Of a DNA stretch of 64,000 nucleotides, positions 45,179 to 52,890 are shown in pieces. Made by a program: the position numbers and the translations under genes. Under the pieces are notes generated by a model, which saw nothing but the letters and a program-made list of their open reading frames with translations, was not told the DNA's origin and did not search any database. The DNA is from a bacterium (GTDB taxonomy: Bacteria; DRYD01). Within the stretch, counting starts at the first letter, position 1, and the number at the start of each line of letters is the position of its first letter. The stretch lies in contig JAUQQQ010000009.1 of assembly GCA_030549815.1 (NCBI GenBank), positions 13,452 to 77,451 on the forward strand, written 5' to 3'.

Positions 45179-45935
45179 TAAACACGATAAAATTTTTCGT
45201 TCTTCCGTTTTCTAATTCCAAAAGGACAGCATTGAAAATATAAGGTTTTTCTCTTTCTGGTTCAAATTTATTCGATAAGCCTGTTTCAAATTTCTCCAAT
45301 ATTTTATTGATTTTAAAACCAATGATTGAATAATATGATCCACACATACCCACATCAGTTATAAAAAACGTTCCATTTGGTAAAATTTTAGCATCATTTG
45401 TTTGCACATGGGTATGTGTTCCTATAACAGCAGATACTTTACCATCCAAAAGATAAGCTATAAATGCTTTTTCAGCTGTAGTCTCCGCATGTAGATCAAC
45501 GATAATATTCTCATACCTTTCGAAAAAACCTTCATTCAATAAGTTCTTTATTGAAACCAAGGGACTAACGGGAGTATCCATAAAAGTTTTGCCTTGCAAA
45601 TTTAATACAGCCAAATTATATTCCTCATTGATGCATAACTTGCGACCAGGCACCCAAGGAAATAAATTATAAGGCACAACAATATTATCATATTCATTTA
45701 TTAACTCCAATATTTCTCGATTATCCCATACATGATTACCAGTTGTTATTATATCCGCTCCACTATCAATCAATTCTGTATAGGTTTTTTTACTTACTCC
45801 AAATCCTCCAGCACTATTTTCTCCATTAACTATAACAACATCTACTTTGTAATTTTCTTTGATTTTAGGAATGAAAAATTGACAAGCTTTTCTACCTGAT
45901 GTAGAAACAACATCCCCCACAAATAATACTTTCAT
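45162..45935 (-). CDS. YmdB-family metallophosphoesterase
   Basis: 257 residues. VLFVGDVVSTSGRKA, VNGENSAGGFG, TTGNHVWDN and the C-terminal IGTHTHVQTNDAKILPNGT are the metal-ligand blocks of the YmdB/TIGR00282 family, which hydrolyse 2',3'-cyclic nucleotides in studied members. Its end overlaps the GT2 gene by 17 bases and it follows the ACT gene by about 20 bases. Confidence 0.93.
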   Translation of the reverse strand: MKVLFVGDVVSTSGRKACQFFIPKIKENYKVDVVIVNGENSAGGFGVSKKTYTELIDSGADIITTGNHVWDNREILELINEYDNIVVPYNLFPWVPGRKLCINEEYNLAVLNLQGKTFMDTPVSPLVSIKNLLNEGFFERYENIIVDLHAETTAEKAFIAYLLDGKVSAVIGTHTHVQTNDAKILPNGTFFITDVGMCGSYYSIIGFKINKILEKFETGLSNKFEPEREKPYIFNAVLLELENGRTKNFIVFNEICE

Positions 45936-45956
45936 AAGCCGTCTGATTCGAATTTC

Positions 45957-46280
45957 TTATATTTCAGCTTCAGAGGCTATAACACTTTCAAGACCGTATT
46001 TAAGATTAACAACATCTATAGAAGTTGGTTTCCTAATGTTGGTAATGGATATTTCCTTTATTTTTTTAAGTTCATCATTTATAGTTTGGATAATATTTTC
46101 CTTATCTTCAACACTAATGAGCATTCTAATAGTTTTAGGTTTGACTTCAGACGGTATAATCCCCTCAATTCCGGTTGTAAAAGCTGCAATATTTGCATTC
46201 ATTTTAGCCAATATTGTTGTAATTTGTGCCAATATTCCAGGTTTATCTTCCAAAACCTTGGCTTCTATATACAATATCAT
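45957..46280 (-). CDS. ACT-domain protein
   Basis: 107 residues, a single ACT domain: LYIEAKVLEDKPGILAQITT is the ligand-binding start (DxPG), with the beta-alpha-beta fold following. Lone ACT proteins usually bind amino acids and regulate partners. The C-terminal 25 residues (SIDVVNLKYGLESVIAS) are an extra tail. AAGGAGAG lies at good distance before the ATG, and a predicted pseudoknot (46298-46335) fills the space up to the preceding stop codon. Confidence 0.82.
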   Translation of the reverse strand: MILYIEAKVLEDKPGILAQITTILAKMNANIAAFTTGIEGIIPSEVKPKTIRMLISVEDKENIIQTINDELKKIKEISITNIRKPTSIDVVNLKYGLESVIASEAEI

Positions 46281-46297
46281 AATTTCTCTCCTTATAA

Positions 46298-46335
46298 GGG
46301 TAAAGTTTTTATATACCGCCCTTTACCCAAGCGGT
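46298..46335 (-). promoter_or_regulatory. Predicted H-type RNA pseudoknot before the ACT gene
   Basis: On the minus strand: ACCGC (46335-46331) pairs with GCGGT (46319-46315). The loop carries GGGTAAAG (46328-46321), which pairs with CTTTACCC (46305-46298). Loop 1 is two bases, loop 3 is ATATAAAAA. The ACT gene's Shine-Dalgarno begins four to five bases after the second stem. It starts four bases after the stop of the SPOR gene. Confidence 0.6.
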
Positions 46336-46339
46336 TTTC

Positions 46340-46984
46340 TTAATAACTACGAATAACATTGTCATATCCTAATCTTTTTAATTTATTGCTCTCTAATTGA
46401 ACTTCTTCTTGAGTTTTGTATGGTCCTAATATAACCCTATATATGGTATTACCTCCTGTTATTATTTTTTCTATTTTTGGCTGCAATCCTATCGAAACTA
46501 ACTGTTCTTTAATACTTTCAGCGTTTTCAAGTGATGTAAAAGAACCAACCTGAATATAATATGATTCCTGGACATTTTCTTGGAAAGTATTTTGGTTTTC
46601 ATCTTTCGAATTATTATCCTCTTTTTCTTTATTAATTTCCTGTGAATTAACCTCTGTTGAATTACTCTGCGTATCATCTTCTTTACTTTCAGTAGTATTA
46701 GTAGTATTTTTTTCAGTAATGGTGTTTTTAGTTTGATTTATAGTAGTTTGATTTACTTTTTCTGTTTCACTTTGCTTTTCCTTATCTACTTGAGGAACCA
46801 AAACAAATGGTTTTTGACTATCACTATTTGTGGTAAAAGTTTTCTCTTCAATAAGAGGAGCTATCAGAGGCTTTGAGTTGGTATCATTCGTTGTATTTAT
46901 TTTTTCTTTATAAAAATATTTTCCTGCATAGTATCCTAATACGGATGCTAAAACTACAGCAAGTATGATTAGTATATATCTCAT
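46340..46984 (-). CDS. SPOR-domain membrane protein
   Basis: 214 residues from the ATG at 46984, which overlaps the galT stop (ATGA); the frame is open farther upstream but inside galT. A membrane helix (YILIILAVVLASVLGYYAG) is followed by a Thr/Asn/Glu-rich disordered linker and a C-terminal SPOR domain (YYIQVGSFTSLENAESIKEQ; YRVILGPYKTQEEVQ). SPOR domains bind denuded glycan strands of peptidoglycan at division sites, so the protein is likely a cell-wall or division factor. This implies a peptidoglycan wall. Confidence 0.9.
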   Translation of the reverse strand: MRYILIILAVVLASVLGYYAGKYFYKEKINTTNDTNSKPLIAPLIEEKTFTTNSDSQKPFVLVPQVDKEKQSETEKVNQTTINQTKNTITEKNTTNTTESKEDDTQSNSTEVNSQEINKEKEDNNSKDENQNTFQENVQESYYIQVGSFTSLENAESIKEQLVSIGLQPKIEKIITGGNTIYRVILGPYKTQEEVQLESNKLKRLGYDNVIRSY

Positions 46985-47988
46985 TGTATTTGTTGCTTTC
47001 TTAGTTCTGCTGCTGCCATTTCCGGTGTCATTGGATTTATATATGTACCTGTTCCCCATTCAAACCCCGCAACCTTTGTCAACCTTGGAATTATCTCTAT
47101 GTGCCAATGGAAATACTCTTTACTATTGGAATTTGGAGGAGCAGTATGAAGCATCATATTATAAGGAGGATTATCAAGTAATAAGTATATTTTTGATAAT
47201 ACTGTTTTCATCGTTTCAGCCAAATCAACAACATGATTCTTATCTATATCCTCAAATCTGTGATAATGCTTTTTAGGTATAATCCATGTTTCAAAAGGAA
47301 AAGCAGATGCAAACGGGCAAAAAGCAATAAATGAGTTATTCTCAAAGACTATTCTATCTTGGTGCCCCCTTTCTTGAGTAACTATATCACAAAATATACA
47401 CCTATCCCTTAAATCATAGTATTCTTTTGCATTGTCTATTTCATTCTTTATAACTGATGGTATTATTGGAGTTGCAATGATTTGAGAATGGGGATGAAAA
47501 AGGGAAGCACCAGCATCTTTACCATGATTCTTAAAAATTATAACATACTTTATTCTCTGATCTTTAGACAGTTCTATTATTCTATCTCTGTAAGCCCAGA
47601 TAATCTCCATATACAGTTCTTTAGTAACAGTTAGAGGAGTTGCAAAATGATCTTCTCCCTCAATCAATACCTCATGATAACCTACACCATTCATAAAATC
47701 ATATATTCCTATACCTTTCTTATCCAAATCACCTTCAGGTTTAAGAGCAGGAAATTTATTATTAATTACTCTTATCCACCATCCAGGTCCATTCGCTATT
47801 GTCCCAGGGTTTCTGTAAGCCAAAACCTCAGGAGGAGTCATGTATTCGTTACCTGGACAAAACGGACATTTTGAAACATCACCAGGTTGATCCTGAACTT
47901 TCTGCTTGAAATCATTAGGCCTTGATGCTCTTTCAGTTGCTATTATAACCCATCTCTTCAGTATCGGATCTTTCCTAAGCTCAGGCAT
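46981..47988 (-). CDS. galT: Galactose-1-phosphate uridylyltransferase
   Basis: 335 residues. The N-terminal LRKDPILKRWVIIATERASR and CPFCPGNE (zinc ligands) are followed by the active-site HPHSQIIATP (HPH with the nucleophilic His) and the C-terminal HWHIEIIPRLTKVAGFEWGT, all typical of the HIT-superfamily GalT. It interconverts UDP-glucose and UDP-galactose with the sugar-1-phosphates. UDP-galactose is the substrate of the mutase at 41060-42205. A GGGGAA segment lies near the ATG. Confidence 0.94.
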   Translation of the reverse strand: MPELRKDPILKRWVIIATERASRPNDFKQKVQDQPGDVSKCPFCPGNEYMTPPEVLAYRNPGTIANGPGWWIRVINNKFPALKPEGDLDKKGIGIYDFMNGVGYHEVLIEGEDHFATPLTVTKELYMEIIWAYRDRIIELSKDQRIKYVIIFKNHGKDAGASLFHPHSQIIATPIIPSVIKNEIDNAKEYYDLRDRCIFCDIVTQERGHQDRIVFENNSFIAFCPFASAFPFETWIIPKKHYHRFEDIDKNHVVDLAETMKTVLSKIYLLLDNPPYNMMLHTAPPNSNSKEYFHWHIEIIPRLTKVAGFEWGTGTYINPMTPEMAAAELRKQQIQ

Positions 47989-48175
47989 AAACTATTCCCC
48001 TTTCCTCTTCAAAAACATCTTGTATATAATTATACTTATCAACCCATTTCCCTTTTTACAAATCAAATTGTTCTTCAAAAAAACTTACTAACCTATTGTT
48101 TTTTATAAATTTTTCTTGAAAATTTGACAAAGATCCAAAACTTTCAAAATCTTTATCATTTCTAATAGGTAATCT

Positions 48176-49546
48176 TTAAACAACTTCTCTTAAATCCGTT
48201 TTAAAGAATTTTTCAAATGTTTTGTCCCAATTAAAATCTTGAATATTATTCAATTTTATTCTTTGTAAAGCAAGCATAAATTCAATTGATAGGATAATAG
48301 AAGACAAATAAGCACATTTCAATAACTTCTTGGAATTGTTTTCACTGAAACTAACAAGATCTTCCTGATTTAAACTAACTGGAAAATTTTCCATACTAAT
48401 CGGTAAACAGTTATTTTTTAGCTCTACTAACAAATGAGAAGCAAGGTAATGACTTATCATAAAACCACTATTCAATCCTTCATCCACAATAATAAAATCA
48501 GGATTTAGTAAATGATTCATCCTTTGAAAAGACATATTAGCAACCTGAAAAATATGTATTTTTAAGTGATCAGATAAAGTAGATATTGTATTACCATGAA
48601 AATTACCAGCAGAAATAAATTCCTCATCTACTACTAAAGGATTATCTGTATTACTGTTTAACTCACTTTGAGCAAAATAACAAGACAAATCTAAAAGACC
48701 GTACATACTCTCCATTATCTGGGGATAACATCTGTATGAGTAAGGTGCTTGAAGCAAAGTATTCCGATCTTTAAAAAAACTATTCAAGTTTATGTAATTA
48801 TTTATATCCTCAATCACTTGTCTAAAATACTTGCTAAATTTTGTTTTTTTTAGTTTTTCACTAAAATGAGAAAAATCTATATTTCCAGCAATTGAACTTA
48901 CGACTATAACAAAATTAGAAAAATCAATTAGTTTCTCTATAAAAAATAGTCCGATTATAAAATTAGCCAATGAATATGAAGTTCCATTGATGAAAGCAAT
49001 TGACTCTTTAGGTTTCGGATTATAATTTTCGATTATCTTTAAAAATATGTGCGAAAGGGGGATTAAATCTCCACTGGCACCAACAGAGGTATAAAAAGGA
49101 ATTTCTGGTAATTCCTGATTTTCAACTAAATCTATGATTTTTTCTATCATTTCCCAACTAATCCCACTGTATCCTATAAGTAACTGTCTCAATCTAATCA
49201 ATAGAGTAAGAAAAACAACAAAATCATTAATTTTCTTTCCATATCCTGCAGTATGCGAGTAAATTAGATTACACTGCAATTCCTGTAGTTTATTATCAGA
49301 AATTATTTTATTAAAAAGTTTTCCAAAGCCAGTATTTATCCCATAAACCGGTTTATCTATCCTTTCAACTTTTCGGCGTACAGAATTAATTTTTTCTTTT
49401 ATATTATTGGGAACAAAAATTTTTACTCTTTCAAAACTACCCTTTTCAAAGTAATTAGAAATTATATTTAATATAGTTTCCAAATTTAGGTTGGCAACAT
49501 CAATAAGGATAGATTTTCTACTATTTTGAAAGGCTTTTTTATCCAT
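48176..49546 (-). CDS. Aromatic amino acid lyase (histidine ammonia-lyase-like)
   Basis: 456 residues, slightly short for the family (about 500). VYGINTGFGKLF (67-78) contains the catalytic Tyr, and SVGASGDLIPLSH has the Ala-Ser-Gly triad (157-159) that cyclises to the MIO electrophile. FINGTSYSLA and QAPYSYRCYPQIMESMYG are further conserved blocks. It would eliminate ammonia from His or an aromatic amino acid. No other histidine-degradation genes are nearby. The ATG lies 61 bases inside the upstream HAD gene; no later start preserves the N-terminal domain. Confidence 0.88.
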   Translation of the reverse strand: MDKKAFQNSRKSILIDVANLNLETILNIISNYFEKGSFERVKIFVPNNIKEKINSVRRKVERIDKPVYGINTGFGKLFNKIISDNKLQELQCNLIYSHTAGYGKKINDFVVFLTLLIRLRQLLIGYSGISWEMIEKIIDLVENQELPEIPFYTSVGASGDLIPLSHIFLKIIENYNPKPKESIAFINGTSYSLANFIIGLFFIEKLIDFSNFVIVVSSIAGNIDFSHFSEKLKKTKFSKYFRQVIEDINNYINLNSFFKDRNTLLQAPYSYRCYPQIMESMYGLLDLSCYFAQSELNSNTDNPLVVDEEFISAGNFHGNTISTLSDHLKIHIFQVANMSFQRMNHLLNPDFIIVDEGLNSGFMISHYLASHLLVELKNNCLPISMENFPVSLNQEDLVSFSENNSKKLLKCAYLSSIILSIEFMLALQRIKLNNIQDFNWDKTFEKFFKTDLREVV

Positions 49547-50028
49547 TTTTCCACGTCTTCCTTCTTTGTTTTTCCAGTTAAAGTGAGTATAAACTTAATT
49601 TTCATACTGTCAGCACAGAGAAAATCCACCAAACTATCTCCTATAAAATAACTATTCTCCACGTCCACCGAAAATCTTTCTATTGCTTTCTTAAGCATCC
49701 AATTTTTAGGTTTTCTACACCTGCAATTCTCCTCTTCTTTATGAGGACAAAAATATAAAGCACTAAGATTAAAACGATTTACTAAATACATAGATAAATC
49801 AACAAAAAATCTGTAATTCACAATTCCTTTGTTAATACCAGATTGATTAGTTATTACGATAAATTTGTAGTATTTTTTATGTTTTTCCCAAAAATCTACA
49901 AAACTTTCTAATACTTCGAATTCGTGTATATTTTTTACGTAATCATTTTCTAAGTATTTATTTATAACTCCGTCTCTATCTAAGAATACGCATCTATATA
50001 TAGTTTCTACCACCACCAATAATTCCAA
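49486..50028 (-). CDS. HAD phosphatase, GmhB/HisB-N type
   Basis: About 175 residues. FLDRDGVINKYLENDYVK is HAD motif I with both Asp residues, VITNQSGINKG is motif II, and YFIGDSLVDFLCA motif IV. CPHKEEENCRCRKPKN supplies the zinc loop (C-x-H-...-C-x-C) of GmhB and HisB-N. It is either a heptose-1,7-bisphosphate phosphatase or a histidinol-phosphatase. The start is TTG at 50028 or a nearby GTG, both inside the 3' end of the Tyr/Trp-rich gene; its 3' end overlaps the lyase gene. Confidence 0.87.
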   Translation of the reverse strand: MELLVVVETIYRCVFLDRDGVINKYLENDYVKNIHEFEVLESFVDFWEKHKKYYKFIVITNQSGINKGIVNYRFFVDLSMYLVNRFNLSALYFCPHKEEENCRCRKPKNWMLKKAIERFSVDVENSYFIGDSLVDFLCADSMKIKFILTLTGKTKKEDVEKWIKKPFKIVENLSLLMLPT

Positions 50029-50474
50029 CCAAAGTTATACCAACATGGGCTATAAAAGTATGAGTAATACATTGGATAATAAAAAGGATAACTATAAGGC
50101 ATCAAACCACCCAAAGCTAATCCCGTTAATAAGCCCAATCCACCAACAGCCAAATATTTCCACAAATTACTTCCAGTTCCCTGAGTATAAGAAGCTTGAT
50201 TTATATAAGTTGGATTATAAGTTGCAGAAGGACCATAAAATGGGTTTATTCCTTGTTGCATTTGATAAAACGGATTTTGGACAAAAGGATTCTCATTTCC
50301 AACAGGAGGAACTATTTTTGAATTATCAATACCTTGGTTAACAATTACAAAATCATTTGGATTTTTAACATCAGCATTATTAACATCTTGAGTTTGATTA
50401 GTTTGAAATTGGTTATTGGTTTGGACTTGATTTGTGTTTATTTGATTAGTTCCCAGCTTTTTTATTTCTGTCAT
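50007..50474 (-). CDS. Asn/Gln-rich protein with Gly-rich membrane helix and Tyr/Trp-rich tail
   Basis: 155 residues from ATG 50474, which overlaps the upstream stop (ATGA). No family recognised. Residues 1-100 are Asn/Gln/Thr-rich with short repeats (TNQINTNQVQTNNQFQTNQT), like prion-type linkers, then NPFYQMQQGINPFYG. A glycine-zipper membrane helix (YLAVGGLGLLTGLALGGL) follows, and the chain ends in about 35 residues dominated by Tyr, Phe, Trp and Pro, finishing WWW. It is the third member of an operon with the repeat protein at 50834-51385. A surface or membrane-bound assembly is a guess. Confidence 0.6.
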   Translation of the reverse strand: MTEIKKLGTNQINTNQVQTNNQFQTNQTQDVNNADVKNPNDFVIVNQGIDNSKIVPPVGNENPFVQNPFYQMQQGINPFYGPSATYNPTYINQASYTQGTGSNLWKYLAVGGLGLLTGLALGGLMPYSYPFYYPMYYSYFYSPCWYNFGWNYWWW

Positions 50475-50779
50475 AACATCACCCCCCAGGGTATTACAAA
50501 TGGTATGTAAGGAACAAAAGGTATAGGGAAACACCAAAAATAAGGACTAAATAAAAACGGAAAATAAAAATTATAAAAATTATAATAATAAGGGAAAGAA
50601 AAATTCCCCTCAAACTTGTTATTGTATGTTACAGGCTCATTGTAATTATTATTTATTATATAAACATTATTGGCGTTTATCTCTACGTTTTCACCTTTTA
50701 TTCCTATTTGTTCTACTTTAGGTTTATAAAAAGTAGGTGGCGTTTGATTTTTAAATTGATTTACTGGATTTATACTCAT
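50471..50779 (-). CDS. Small protein with one GIKGENV repeat and an aromatic-rich tail
   Basis: 102 residues. The N-terminal 22 residues are Asn/Gln/Pro-rich; residues 23-48 read VEQIGIKGENVEINANNVYI, one copy of the repeat that builds the neighbouring protein at 50834-51385. The last 50 residues are almost only Phe, Tyr, Pro, Ile and Val (PFLFSPYFWCFPIPFVPYIP), very hydrophobic but Pro-broken, so not a standard membrane helix. Upstream AGTAGGTGGAG suits translation. No family recognised. The shared repeat and the operon suggest the proteins assemble together. Confidence 0.65.
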   Translation of the reverse strand: MSINPVNQFKNQTPPTFYKPKVEQIGIKGENVEINANNVYIINNNYNEPVTYNNKFEGNFSFPYYYNFYNFYFPFLFSPYFWCFPIPFVPYIPFVIPWGVML

Positions 50780-50833
50780 TTTTACTCCACCTACTTTTTA
50801 TTTATTCTTTCTTATCTTTTTCTCCTTTATTAG

Positions 50834-51385
50834 TTATTTTTTCTTTATTTTTGCTTGTTTAATACCTACGACATTATCAAACATTTGAAAATCATTAACT
50901 TTAGCATCCATATTATTAGCTTTTACTCCAACTGTATTTTCATTAATAACCACTTTATCTCCTTTAACAAATACATTCTCACCAACAATACCTTTTTGAT
51001 TAGAAGATATAACAACTGTTTGTCCTTTTACAGAGGCAACATTTTCTCCCTTAACACCGGTTTCATTTCCTGTTATGTTAATGACTCCATCACTTTTCAA
51101 ACCAAGATTTTTAGAATCTACACCAGTGGTATTATTAGAAATCGTAGTAGATGTAGTACTTTTAAGACCCACATTTGACGCCTTTATTCCAACTTTGTTA
51201 GAAGAAATATTCAATTCAGCAGTATTTGTTGATAAATTAACAGTATCAATACCCTTATCATTTAAAGTAATATCAAGCTTTCCACCTTCTATCTTTACAG
51301 TTTTACCTTTTATTCCAACATCATTATTTTTTATAAGGACGTTTCCAGCTTGTATGTTTATTTTTCCTCCAACTATTCCTGCCAT
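50834..51385 (-). CDS. Repeat protein of eight to nine 21-22-residue GIKGxNV units
   Basis: 183 residues from ATG 51385, chosen because GGAGGTG lies nine bases upstream; the frame opens at 51403. The whole protein is a tandem repeat of the form G-[IV]-x-x-x-N-[VL]-x-x-K-x(5)-I-x-x-N-x-x, e.g. GIKGKTVKIEGGKLDITLND, GVKGENVASVKGQTVVISSN and GIVGENVFVKGDKVVINENT. Regular alternation of Val/Ile with Asn and Gly suggests a beta-solenoid or beta-helix. There is no signal peptide or Cys. No family recognised. It is first in a five-gene minus-strand run that includes a HAD phosphatase and an amino-acid lyase. Confidence 0.75.
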   Translation of the reverse strand: MAGIVGGKINIQAGNVLIKNNDVGIKGKTVKIEGGKLDITLNDKGIDTVNLSTNTAELNISSNKVGIKASNVGLKSTTSTTISNNTTGVDSKNLGLKSDGVINITGNETGVKGENVASVKGQTVVISSNQKGIVGENVFVKGDKVVINENTVGVKANNMDAKVNDFQMFDNVVGIKQAKIKKK

Positions 51386-51598
51386 AACTTTTAACACCTC
51401 CATTATGAATATATCACAATTTTTAAATGAATAAAAATCCCAAAAATTGAAAGCCAGTTTTGTTAAAATTTTGTAAAAAATATTTTTTGCAAAAATAAAA
51501 AAATGTTTAAAAAAACACGTTTAAAAAAGGAAAGAAAAATGTTTTGATTAAAAATATAAATAGTTATAAGAAAAAAGAGAAAGCAAAGGAGAAAAAAT

Positions 51599-52888
51599 AT
51601 GCATGATTTGAACTTAATAACTCAAAATGCAGAAAAATATAAATATTATTTACAAATAAGAAATGAAAATCCCAAAATAATTGATCAAATCCTTGAAATT
51701 AACCGCAAAAGGAAAGAATTAATTTCCACTATAAACAATTTGAGAAGTCAAAAAAATTCTATATCCGAAAAAATAGGAAGAAAACAATATTCAAATGAGC
51801 AAGAAAAACAGGAATTGATAAATGAATCAAACAAAATAGATCAAGAGATAAAAAATTTGGAGCCGGTTCTTAATGAAATAGAAGAAAACTTAAAAAATAT
51901 CTTACTAAATGTCCCAAATATTGTTAGTCCTGATGTACCAGTAGGAAAGTCATCCGATGAAAATGTAGTAGTTTATGAAGAAGGAGAAAAACCAGCATTT
52001 GATTTCGAGCCTTTACCTCACTGGGAAATAGCCGAAAACATAAGTATTATCGATTTTGAAAGAGGGGTAAAACTTTCAGGTTCCCGATTTTACATAATGA
52101 AAGGTAAATTAGCTAAACTTCAAAGAGCTTTAATAAATTTTTTCCTTGATTTTCACATAGAAAAACATAACTACAAGGAACTTTATGTTCCGTTCATAGT
52201 AAAAAGACACTGTTTAGAAGGAGCAGGACAACTACCAAAATTTGAAGACAATCTTTACAAAGATAGTGAAGATGATATGTGGTTAGTCCCGACAGCAGAA
52301 GTTCCCCTTACTAACATATATAGAGACGAAATATTACCAGCAGATGTTCTACCCCTTTATTACGTTGCATATACACCATGTTTTAGAAAAGAAAAAATAG
52401 CAGCAGGTAGAGATGTAAGAGGAATAAAAAGAGGTCATCAATTTGATAAAGTAGAGCTATATAAATTCGTCCTACCTGAAAATAGCGATTATGAATTAGA
52501 AAAATTAGTCCAAGATGCATGTGATATTTTAAGAGCATTAGAATTAAATTATAGAGTCGTTAAACTATGTAGTGGGGATTTGGGATTTGCTGCTGCAAAA
52601 ACATACGACATAGAAGTATGGGCAGCAGGATGCAAAGAATGGTTAGAAGTAAGTTCTTGTAGCAATGTGCTCGATTTCCAAGCAAGAAGAGCAAATATAA
52701 GATTCAAAAGGACACCTACATCAAAACCTGAATTCATACATACTCTCAACGGCTCAGGATTGGCACTACCACGAGTAGTAATAGCAATATTAGAAAATTA
52801 TCAACAAAAAGACGGAACAATAAAAATCCCCAAAGTCCTTCAACCATATACAAAATTTGATAAAATAGAAATGCATTGGAAATACTAA
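51599..52888 (+). CDS. serS: Seryl-tRNA synthetase
   Basis: 429 residues, normal length. Residues 1-110 are the long antiparallel coiled-coil arm that grips the tRNA-Ser variable arm. The class II core follows: motif 2 in [29 protein letters not shown], and motif 3 in [26 protein letters not shown] precedes the ATG. Reverse gyrase starts two bases after the stop, so the two are co-transcribed. Confidence 0.97.
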   Translation: MHDLNLITQNAEKYKYYLQIRNENPKIIDQILEINRKRKELISTINNLRSQKNSISEKIGRKQYSNEQEKQELINESNKIDQEIKNLEPVLNEIEENLKNILLNVPNIVSPDVPVGKSSDENVVVYEEGEKPAFDFEPLPHWEIAENISIIDFERGVKLSGSRFYIMKGKLAKLQRALINFFLDFHIEKHNYKELYVPFIVKRHCLEGAGQLPKFEDNLYKDSEDDMWLVPTAEVPLTNIYRDEILPADVLPLYYVAYTPCFRKEKIAAGRDVRGIKRGHQFDKVELYKFVLPENSDYELEKLVQDACDILRALELNYRVVKLCSGDLGFAAAKTYDIEVWAAGCKEWLEVSSCSNVLDFQARRANIRFKRTPTSKPEFIHTLNGSGLALPRVVIAILENYQQKDGTIKIPKVLQPYTKFDKIEMHWKY

Positions 52889-52890
52889 TA

